This document shows positions 54,173-61,439 of a stretch of DNA of 64,000 nucleotides, one piece after another (the stretch's first letter is position 1; the number at the start of each line of letters is the position of its first letter). Both the position numbers and the translations under genes were made by a program. A model generated the notes under the pieces. It was given only the letters and a program-made list of their open reading frames with translations. It had not been told where the DNA came from and searched no databases. The stretch comes from Bryobacterales bacterium (GTDB lineage Bacteria > Acidobacteriota > Terriglobia > Bryobacterales > Bryobacteraceae), in the NCBI GenBank assembly GCA_020847045.1, contig JADLCT010000023.1:1-64000 (forward strand), in the 5' to 3' direction.

Positions 54173-55426
54173 TTACAACAGGCGGCCCATTTTGGGCTCC
54201 CGCGCGCGCCGCCGCAGCCGTTCCACGCGTTTGCGCGAGCCCTCGTCCGGGCGCAGCGCATGCGCTTGCGAGGCCCACTCCAGCGCCATAACGGCATTCT
54301 TTTCGCGGTGCTCATAGTGCTTGGCCAGCTCCGTCAAAGCGGCCGCCTGAAAGGGGTTCGAGAAAGCCGCCAGTTCGCTCCACACGGCCACGGCCGCATC
54401 CCAACGCTTCTGCCTGCGTTCGAGGGAGGCGACGTCCCACAGAGTGCGCGCCATCAGCTCATCGCGCAAGCCTCGTCCGGCCGCTTCGCGGAACAGCGCC
54501 AGAGCCTCCTCAACGCGAGAGCCGCCGCGCAGCCAGCGCCCCAACGCCACCAACTCCTCCGGGTGGTCCTGCGCGCCGGGGGCAGGCGAGCGGAAACGCT
54601 GCGGCAGCACGGCCGACAAGCAGGCCAGTGTCACGATGTCGAGCGCATTGTGTTCGAACACTTGCGCCAGCCAGGGCGCGCCTTGTCCGCGCAGGAAATC
54701 GAAGTAGGCGGTGGGAATCTGTTCCCCTGGAATGTCGCCTTCGCGTTCAAACCCGATGATCTCCCGCTCGAGCTGCTGCAGGCGGCAACTTTCCAGCCGC
54801 AGCCGCCACACGCGCCGCGCGCCATAGAGCAGGTCGACGTGATCCAGCGAGCCGAAAGGCGGCCGGGCGCGGTTCATGCGGTAGCGAGTCTCCAGGAGAG
54901 GGACATCGAAGGCCCGGCCGTTGTACGTCACCAGGGTGCGCGCGCCGGCAAGCTCCTCGCTGAGAGCTTCCAGCACGCTTGGCTCCTCGCCGAAATCGCG
55001 CAGGAAGAACTGGCGCAGGCGAAATCCTCCGGGCGTGATGCGGCCCACGCCCACCAGAAACGCGCAGGTGCCCGAGCCTCCCGCCAGGCCCGTCGTCTCG
55101 GTGTCGAGAAACGCCCACTCCCCGGGCCCGGCCGCCTGCGCGCCGCCTTCACTCACGGCGTGGTAGAGGTCGGCGGGCAGTTCGAACAGGGCTCCGATGC
55201 CGATGCGCCCATGCCTTGCTTGCGGTTGCCACAGGCGCTCCACTTCGAGATGCGCCCCCTTGGCCGTGGCCACCTCGCGGCCGCCCGTCAGACTGGTAAG
55301 CTGCGAAACCGCCTCGGCCCGTTGCGCCAGCGCGTGTGCGGCCTGCTGCCGCGTCTGTGCTTCGGCGCGTTCGGAAGCCAGCGCCATGCGCTTCCGCAAT
55401 TCGGCCAACTGTTCCTGCAAATCCAT
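54173..55426 (-). CDS. RNase H-like exonuclease (YprB domain) with TPR C-terminus
   Basis: This 417-residue protein starts with a basic coiled-coil helix (about 1-45). A YprB-type ribonuclease-H-like exonuclease domain follows (about 100-285), with acidic motifs AFLDTETTGL, TYNGRAFDVPLLETR, LDHVDLL and HNALDIVTL. The C-terminal part (about 290-405) is helical and TPR-like. It is a predicted 3'-5' exonuclease. It starts 2 bases after the ABC-F stop, ending the accD-aminoacylase-ABC-F unit. Confidence 0.82.
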   Translation of the reverse strand: MDLQEQLAELRKRMALASERAEAQTRQQAAHALAQRAEAVSQLTSLTGGREVATAKGAHLEVERLWQPQARHGRIGIGALFELPADLYHAVSEGGAQAAGPGEWAFLDTETTGLAGGSGTCAFLVGVGRITPGGFRLRQFFLRDFGEEPSVLEALSEELAGARTLVTYNGRAFDVPLLETRYRMNRARPPFGSLDHVDLLYGARRVWRLRLESCRLQQLEREIIGFEREGDIPGEQIPTAYFDFLRGQGAPWLAQVFEHNALDIVTLACLSAVLPQRFRSPAPGAQDHPEELVALGRWLRGGSRVEEALALFREAAGRGLRDELMARTLWDVASLERRQKRWDAAVAVWSELAAFSNPFQAAALTELAKHYEHREKNAVMALEWASQAHALRPDEGSRKRVERLRRRAREPKMGRLL

Positions 55427-55428
55427 GG

Positions 55429-57378
55429 TTAGCCGCCCAGGGTTTCCAACTCGGTGGTGAGTTCCTCCCATCGCGCCATGAGCTGCTCGGCCCTCTCCCG
55501 GCGCTCCTGCAAGCCGCTCGCCACGCGCTGCTGCTCCTCGGCGCTCACAAACACGGCCAGCCGCCGCTCGCCGTCGCTGATTTCGGATTCAAGGCTCGCC
55601 AGCTCGCTTTCGAGACCGCCAATCTCCTCCCGCATCTTCGCCAGGCGGATCGGGTTCACCTTCTTCGCCGGTTCGGCCGGCTTCACCGGCGGCGCTTCCG
55701 CCACGGCAGCGGAGGCATCACCGGCGAAGTCGTTCCTGTGAACCTCCAGCACGCCTGGCGGCGTGAGGCCACCGCCGTTGATCCGCCACAAGTAGTCCTC
55801 GTAGTTGCCCGGATACACGCGCACCTCACCCTCGGCCACCTCGTAGATGCGCGTGGCCAGTCCATCCATGAAGTAGCGGTCGTGCGAAACGAACACCACC
55901 GTGCCGCTATACTCGCGCAGAGCGCCGAGCAACACGTCCTTGGCGCGCAGGTCCAGGTGGTTCGTAGGCTCGTCGAGCAGCAGAAAGTTCACAGGCTCCA
56001 GCAGAACACGCGCCAGAGCGTACCGGTTGCGCTCGCCACCGCTCAATACGCCGATGCGCTTGTTGACGTCATCCTCGCCGAACAGAAAGCAACCCAACAA
56101 TGAGCGCAGCTCTGTGATGGTGGCCTTGCCCGCGGCGGAAGAGAGATCGTCCAGCAGCCGGGCGTCGGGATCGAGCTCCTTGTACTGATCCTGCGCGAAG
56201 TATGCCGCCGAAACGTTGTGCCCTAACTTGTATGAACCCGCCGTCAACGGTTCGGCTGCCGCCAGGAGTTTGATCAGCGTCGATTTCCCCGCCCCGTTTT
56301 TTCCCACCAGCGCGATGCGCTCGCCGCGCTCGATGGTGAAGTTCACATTGTCCAGCACGAGCTTTTCGCCGTACGCCTTGCGCACGCCGTGGAACTCGGC
56401 CACAATGCGCCCGCTCTGCTTCGGCTGCGGAAACCGGAAATGGATGGTGGCTTCCTCCGGCGGCGGAGCCTCGATCTTGTCCATCCGCTCGATTTCCTTG
56501 ATGCGGCTTTGCACCTGCTTGGCCTTGGTGGCCTGGTAGCGGAAGCGGTCGATGAACACCTGCAACTGGCGGATCTTGTCCTGCTGATTGTTATAAGCGG
56601 CTTCGAGCTGCGCCTGGCGCTCCTGTTTTTGCTTCAGATATTTTTCATAGTTGCCGGGATAGAACCAGACGCGTTTGTTCCACACCTCGACAATCTTTTT
56701 CACGGTGACGTCGAGAAAGTAGCGGTCGTGCGAGATCAGCACGAACGCGTTCGGGTAGGATTCCAGGTAGCTCTCCAGCCAGTTCCGGGCCTCGATGTCG
56801 AGATGGTTCGTCGGCTCGTCGAGCAGCAGCAGGTTGGGCGCTTCCAGAAGGAGCTTGGCGAGCGCGATGCGCATCTGCCAGCCGCCGGAGAACTCATCGG
56901 TGAGACGGTCCCAATCGCCGCGCGGGAAGCCAAGGCCATCCAACACGATGCCCGCCTTGGACTCCAGCGAGTAGCCATCCTTGGCCAGAAAGATGCTTTG
57001 AATGTGATGGAAGCGGTCGGCCACGGCGGCGTATTCGGGCGAGTCGTGATCCAACTCGCTCATGCGGTGCGTGAGCTCCTCCATCTCGCGTTCCTTCGCC
57101 TTCAGATCGGCGAACACGGTCATGCACTCGGCGAAAACAGTGCGGCCTCGCAGGCTCAACCCTTCCTGCGGCAGATAGCCGATGGTCACATCCTTCTGCT
57201 TCGTGATGGAGCCGGCTTCCAGGCTCTCGATGCCGCCCAGAATTTTCAGCAGCGTCGATTTGCCGGTGCCGTTGCCGCCCACGATACCCACGCGGTCCTG
57301 GGGAGTGATGAGCCAGTTCAACTCCTCGAACAAAGCTTTGGGGCCGAAATGCTTCGCCCCGGCAGTCACTTGAATCAT
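55429..57378 (-). CDS. ABC-F family ATPase (Uup/EttA-like)
   Basis: This 649-residue soluble protein carries two ABC domains in tandem and no membrane part. The first has Walker A GGNGTGKST, signature FSGGWQMR and DEPTNHLD. The second has Walker A GKNGAGKST, signature LSGGERNRYALAR and DEPTNHLD. A charged linker with KQERQAQLEAAYNNQQDKI lies between. The C-terminal coiled coil (about 575-645) is like that of Uup. ABC-F proteins act on ribosomes. Its ATG overlaps the D-aminoacylase stop (ATGA). Confidence 0.93.
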   Translation of the reverse strand: MIQVTAGAKHFGPKALFEELNWLITPQDRVGIVGGNGTGKSTLLKILGGIESLEAGSITKQKDVTIGYLPQEGLSLRGRTVFAECMTVFADLKAKEREMEELTHRMSELDHDSPEYAAVADRFHHIQSIFLAKDGYSLESKAGIVLDGLGFPRGDWDRLTDEFSGGWQMRIALAKLLLEAPNLLLLDEPTNHLDIEARNWLESYLESYPNAFVLISHDRYFLDVTVKKIVEVWNKRVWFYPGNYEKYLKQKQERQAQLEAAYNNQQDKIRQLQVFIDRFRYQATKAKQVQSRIKEIERMDKIEAPPPEEATIHFRFPQPKQSGRIVAEFHGVRKAYGEKLVLDNVNFTIERGERIALVGKNGAGKSTLIKLLAAAEPLTAGSYKLGHNVSAAYFAQDQYKELDPDARLLDDLSSAAGKATITELRSLLGCFLFGEDDVNKRIGVLSGGERNRYALARVLLEPVNFLLLDEPTNHLDLRAKDVLLGALREYSGTVVFVSHDRYFMDGLATRIYEVAEGEVRVYPGNYEDYLWRINGGGLTPPGVLEVHRNDFAGDASAAVAEAPPVKPAEPAKKVNPIRLAKMREEIGGLESELASLESEISDGERRLAVFVSAEEQQRVASGLQERRERAEQLMARWEELTTELETLGG

Positions 57379-58970
57379 TGTCCCGATGCGCCGGAGGGGG
57401 CCGCCGCGCTGTTCCAACGCCGCACAACCCTGCCGCCGCGATTCTCCGTCAGTTTCCCGTTTTCCACCATCAGCACTCCGTTCACCAAAACATAATCGAA
57501 GCCTTCCGTGTACTGGTGCGGCTGCTGGAAGGTGGCCTTGTCGCGCACCTTGGCCGGATCAAACAGGAGAAGATCGGCGGCGAAACCTTCACGAATCAGG
57601 CCCCGGTCGCGGAAATCAAAGGTCCGCGCGGGCAGCGAGGTCATCTTCCGGATGGCGTCCTCCAGAGTCAGAAGCCGCTTCGCGCGTACGTATTCGGCCA
57701 GGACGCGCGCGTTCGTGCCGTAGCTGCGCGGGTGCGGCATGCCTTCGCCGAAGATGCGGATGCCGCCGTCGCTGGCGATGGCCGTATTCGGATACTTCAT
57801 GATGCGCTCCACGTCCTCATTGCCCATGGAGTGGTACACCATTTGCGCACCGCCCTTGGCGATCAGGTCAAGGATGGTTTCCGCTTCACTCTCGACCGTC
57901 TTCGGCCGGCCCAACAGCAGGTTCACCTCGCTAATGTTCTTGCCTTCATAGCCCGGCGCCGGCGGGTACCGGGCGACGATGGCGTATCCGTAGTCTTTGT
58001 GCCCGAGCTGCTTCAGACGCGCCAGCATCTCCGTTTTGATGCGCGCCCGGGTTTCGCGGCTGGCCAGGCGCTCGCGCACAGCCTCCTCCCCATCGGCCTG
58101 CGCCCAACTGGGCAAGGTGACGCCCAGCCCGGAAGAGGAATGATCGTAAGGATACTGGTCGACCACCAGATCCACGCCTTCGCGCCGGTACTGCTCCACC
58201 AGCGCCAGCGATTGCGTGCTCATGCCCCACAACCTGGGCGTGTCGATCTTGAAATGGGACAACTGCGCGGGCACTCGCGCCGCACGGGCCACCACAACCG
58301 CCTCCCGGATCGCGTCCAGAACCTGTTCGCCCTCATCCCGCATGTGGCTGGCGTAAACGCCGCCGAACCGCCCGGCGGTCTTGCCCAACGCCACCACCTC
58401 GGCGGTGTTGGAGTAGGTACCGGGGATATAGATCAGCCCCGTGGAAAAGCCCACCGCGCCGTCGCGCATGGCCGACTCCACCAGCGCCTCCATCTGGCGC
58501 AGCTCCTCCGGCGTGGCCTGCCGGTTGGCCGTGCCCATCACCTCGCGGCGCACGGAGTTGTGGCCAATCAACGTGGCGACATTCAGCCCCAGTTCGGTTT
58601 TTTCCAGCTCGGCGAACCACTGGGCCACCTTCACGCGGCTGCCGCCGCAGTTGCCCGTCACCACGGTCGTGACGCCATCCATCAGATAGTTGTCGCCGCG
58701 CGGCACCTGTTCCACGACACCTTCGATGTGCGTGTGCACGTCGATAAAGCCGGGCGACAAAACGCGGTCAGAGGCGTCGATCGTACGGTCCGCCGTCCGG
58801 CCATTCAAGTTGCCGATGGCGGCGATACGCCCCGCTTTCACGCCCACGTCCGCCCGGTACCAGGGATTGCCCGTGCCGTCGGCGACGCGCGCGCGAAGGA
58901 TGACCACATCGAAGTCGGCGGCTGGGAGCAGAGACACCAAGGCCCCGGCCAGCATGAGGAAGCGACGCAT
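57375..58970 (-). CDS. N-acyl-D-amino-acid deacylase (D-aminoacylase), exported
   Basis: This 531-residue amidohydrolase has a signal peptide (about 1-18) and metal motif FIDVHTHIE. GNCG carries the Cys ligand seen in D-aminoacylases, then STGLIYIPG, YASHMRDEG, SHFKI, DQYPYDHSSSGLG and SDGGIRIFGEGMPHPRSYG. It is predicted to free D-amino acids from N-acyl forms in the periplasm. The ATG at 58970 has GGGAGG upstream; a GTG at 58979 lies within that site. It is 22 bases after accD. Confidence 0.88.
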   Translation of the reverse strand: MRRFLMLAGALVSLLPAADFDVVILRARVADGTGNPWYRADVGVKAGRIAAIGNLNGRTADRTIDASDRVLSPGFIDVHTHIEGVVEQVPRGDNYLMDGVTTVVTGNCGGSRVKVAQWFAELEKTELGLNVATLIGHNSVRREVMGTANRQATPEELRQMEALVESAMRDGAVGFSTGLIYIPGTYSNTAEVVALGKTAGRFGGVYASHMRDEGEQVLDAIREAVVVARAARVPAQLSHFKIDTPRLWGMSTQSLALVEQYRREGVDLVVDQYPYDHSSSGLGVTLPSWAQADGEEAVRERLASRETRARIKTEMLARLKQLGHKDYGYAIVARYPPAPGYEGKNISEVNLLLGRPKTVESEAETILDLIAKGGAQMVYHSMGNEDVERIMKYPNTAIASDGGIRIFGEGMPHPRSYGTNARVLAEYVRAKRLLTLEDAIRKMTSLPARTFDFRDRGLIREGFAADLLLFDPAKVRDKATFQQPHQYTEGFDYVLVNGVLMVENGKLTENRGGRVVRRWNSAAAPSGASGQ

Positions 58971-58992
58971 CAGAAACACCCTCCCAAGGAGT

Positions 58993-59841
58993 TCAATTGC
59001 CCACGAAAAAGCTCAGTGCGCCGGCGATGTACCCTTTCAATTCAGCACGCGGCACGACGGCGTCCAGGAAGCCGTGCTTCAAGAGAAATTCACTGCGCTG
59101 GAAGCCATCGGGCAGCTTCTGCCGGATGGTCTGTTCAATCACGCGGGGGCCGGCGAAACCAATTAACGCGCCCGGTTCGGCGATGTTCAAATCGCCCAGC
59201 ATGGCGAAGCTTGCCGTGACGCCGCCCGTGGTGGGGTCGCTCAGCACGCTGATAAACGGAATGCGCGCCTCGTCCAGCCGCATGAGCGCGGCGGAGATCT
59301 TGGCCAGTTGCATCAGGCTCACGGCGCCTTCCTGCATGCGCGCGCCGCCCGAGGCCGACACGATGACCAGCGGCGTCCGCCCGTCCAGGCAGCGTTCAAT
59401 GGAACGGGTGATCTTCTCGCCCACCACGGTGCCCATGCTGCCGCCGATGAACTTCAATTCCATGGAGCAGATTTCCACGGCGCGGCCGGCCAGCATGCCG
59501 CGCCCGCACACCACGGCATCTTTCATGCCGGTGGAGCGCTGCATGGCCTTCAAACGGTCGCGGTAGGAGCGGGAATCCACAAATTCGAGCGGATCGGTGG
59601 TTTCAAAGCCCGCGTCCAGCTCCTCGAACCCGCCTTCGTCGATCAGCAGGCGGATGCGCTCCCGCGCGGTGATCCGGAAATGATAGCCGCACTTGTCGCA
59701 GACGCTCAGATTCTCTTCCAGTGTCTTGCGCCAAATGATCTGGCTGCAGCCGTCGCACTTCTGCCAGAGCCCTTCGGTTTTGACCGTCCGTTCGCCTTCC
59801 GGCATGGAGACGGGCGATTGCTTCTTGCTAAACCACGACAT
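58993..59841 (-). CDS. accD: Acetyl-CoA carboxylase carboxyltransferase subunit beta
   Basis: This 282-residue subunit carries the N-terminal zinc ribbon (CDGC ... CDKC, about 30-52), then the crotonase-like core with VVCGRGMLAGRAVEI, MGTVVGEKI, SASGGARMQEGAVSLMQLAKI, DPTTGGVTASFAMLGD, GFAGPRVIEQT and LPDGFQRSEFLLKHGFLD. It partners with AccA encoded 27 kb away. It leads a four-gene minus-strand unit. A TACCTT hexamer lies 12 bases before its ATG. Confidence 0.96.
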   Translation of the reverse strand: MSWFSKKQSPVSMPEGERTVKTEGLWQKCDGCSQIIWRKTLEENLSVCDKCGYHFRITARERIRLLIDEGGFEELDAGFETTDPLEFVDSRSYRDRLKAMQRSTGMKDAVVCGRGMLAGRAVEICSMELKFIGGSMGTVVGEKITRSIERCLDGRTPLVIVSASGGARMQEGAVSLMQLAKISAALMRLDEARIPFISVLSDPTTGGVTASFAMLGDLNIAEPGALIGFAGPRVIEQTIRQKLPDGFQRSEFLLKHGFLDAVVPRAELKGYIAGALSFFVGN

Positions 59842-59913
59842 GCGTTAGCAACCAAGGTAACGCGCGGCGAGACACACCCGCAACGCGCCCTCCGCCCAGG
59901 CAGCGCAAACCGT

Positions 59914-59919
59914 TACACT
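59914..59919 (+). promoter_or_regulatory. Putative -10 (TACACT) for the methyltransferase gene
   Basis: TACACT lies 15 bases before the GTG at 59935, followed by AGG as a ribosome site. Confidence 0.35.
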
Positions 59920-59934
59920 GAATCAGGTAACCCA

Positions 59935-60636
59935 GTGACGCCGTCCACGACGAAACGGACTTACTACGCAATTAAATTGAGTCCGGACAGCAGCCACCAG
60001 CAGATTCTGGGCGTGCTGCCCCCGTCAGGCGGCGGGCTTCGCGTTCTGGACGTGGGCGCCGGCACCGGTGAACTTTCTCTCTTACTGTGCGAGCGCGGCT
60101 ACCGGGTGGTTGCCTTGGAGCGTTACCCCTTGACCGGCATGGCGATGGAACAGGTTGCATTTCACCAGACGGATCTGGAAGCCGGGCTGCCGCCGCTGGA
60201 CGGCGTCTTCGATTTCATCCTGTGCGCCGACGTGCTGGAGCATCTGCGCGATCCGGCATCGCTGTTGCGGGCTTTGCGGCCGTTGCTCGCCGCGGGTGGC
60301 GTTCTGGTGGCTTCGCTGCCCAACAGCGGCCATTGGTATTTCCGGTTGAACGTCCTCATGGGACGGTTTCCCCGGCAGGACAAAGGTCTGTTTGACCGGA
60401 CGCACCTTCATTTTTGTATGTGGACCAACTGGGTGGAGTTATTCGAGTCCGCGGGGTTGCCCGTCAAGCTATCGAAACTTACCGTGCCGCCGCTGGAGTT
60501 GCGCTTTCCGCGCTCATCGGGCGCGTTATGGCTGCGCCTGGCAAACCGTGTGTCGTCGTTTCTTGCGCGGGTTTGGAAGGAGCTGTTCGCCTACCAATTT
60601 ATTGTGCTGGCCCGGCCCGCCGGGAGGGAATCATGA
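59935..60636 (+). CDS. Class I SAM-dependent methyltransferase
   Basis: This 233-residue protein has a Rossmann methyltransferase core: motif I VLDVGAGTGELSLLL (about 37-51), VALERYP, FDFILCADVLEHL and the post-motif VASLPNSGHWYFRL. The YYxxK start resembles ubiquinone/cell-wall-type methyltransferases of glycan clusters. The GTG at 59935 has AGG seven bases upstream. Its stop overlaps the glycosyltransferase ATG (ATGA), so it likely works with the next two genes on a lipid or polysaccharide. Substrate unknown. Confidence 0.85.
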   Translation: MTPSTTKRTYYAIKLSPDSSHQQILGVLPPSGGGLRVLDVGAGTGELSLLLCERGYRVVALERYPLTGMAMEQVAFHQTDLEAGLPPLDGVFDFILCADVLEHLRDPASLLRALRPLLAAGGVLVASLPNSGHWYFRLNVLMGRFPRQDKGLFDRTHLHFCMWTNWVELFESAGLPVKLSKLTVPPLELRFPRSSGALWLRLANRVSSFLARVWKELFAYQFIVLARPAGRES

Positions 60637-61439
60637 GTCCCGCGGCCGCGCGCTCGCCCAAGGTGGTTGTCGTGATGCCCGCCTACAACGCGGCCCGAAC
60701 GCTGCGCATGACCTATGCCGAGCTGCCTCACGACGTGGTGGACCTGGTGATTCTGGTGGACGACGGCAGCTCGGATGAGACCATTCAGATTGCCCGCGAG
60801 CTGGGACTCGAGCTGTTTGTCCACAACCGGAATTACGGCTACGGAGCCAATCAAAAGACCTGTTACCGGGAGGCTTTGCGGGCCGGCGCCGGCATCATCG
60901 TCATGGTCCACCCGGACTATCAGTATGACCCGTCGCTGCTGCCCGACGTGATCGCGCCGATTCAGCGCGGCGAGGCCGACGTCGTGCTGGGCTCGCGCCT
61001 GCTCGGCGGCCGTGTGATGGAACAGGGCATGCCGTGGTGGAAGTACATCGCGAACCGGTTTCTCACGGGATGCGAAAATGCCGTATTCGGTCTGAATCTG
61101 GCCGAATACCACACCGGCTACCGCGCCTACACGCGCGAGATTCTGGAAGCGGTCCATGTCGAAATGAACTCGGACAACTTCATCTTCGACCAGGAGATCA
61201 TGGCCCAATTCGTCGAGGTGAAGGCGCGCATCGCCGAGGTGCCCGTTCCCACGCGCTATTTCCCACAGGCGTCTTCGGCGTCGTTCCTGCAGAGTTCGCG
61301 GTACGGGATCTCGATTCTCTGGGTGCTGGCGCGCTATATTCTGCACCGCGCGGGATTGTGGAAGCAGCGCCGCTTTGAGAGTCTGGACCGGCGGTACTCC
61401 GGCGCAGCGGCTCCCACCAACGGGCATGCGCCTGTCTGA
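60633..61439 (+). CDS. Family 2 glycosyltransferase (dolichyl-phosphate-mannose synthase-like)
   Basis: This 268-residue GT-A enzyme has VVVVMPAYNAARTL, LVDDGSSDETI (about 42-52), NYGYGANQKTCYREAL, MVHPDYQYDP in the DxD region, GSRLLGGR and a late EVPVPTRYFPQASS. It resembles enzymes that load sugar onto polyprenyl phosphate. No transmembrane segment is evident. GGGAGG precedes the ATG at 60633. It ends inside the start of the large membrane protein gene and may supply the lipid-linked sugar donor. Confidence 0.9.
   Translation: MSPAAARSPKVVVVMPAYNAARTLRMTYAELPHDVVDLVILVDDGSSDETIQIARELGLELFVHNRNYGYGANQKTCYREALRAGAGIIVMVHPDYQYDPSLLPDVIAPIQRGEADVVLGSRLLGGRVMEQGMPWWKYIANRFLTGCENAVFGLNLAEYHTGYRAYTREILEAVHVEMNSDNFIFDQEIMAQFVEVKARIAEVPVPTRYFPQASSASFLQSSRYGISILWVLARYILHRAGLWKQRRFESLDRRYSGAAAPTNGHAPV

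Noticed and set aside
57378-59219. 613-codon plus-strand open frame over the D-aminoacylase and accD
   Set aside because: It crosses two well-supported minus-strand genes and encodes Arg/His-rich sequence without domains.
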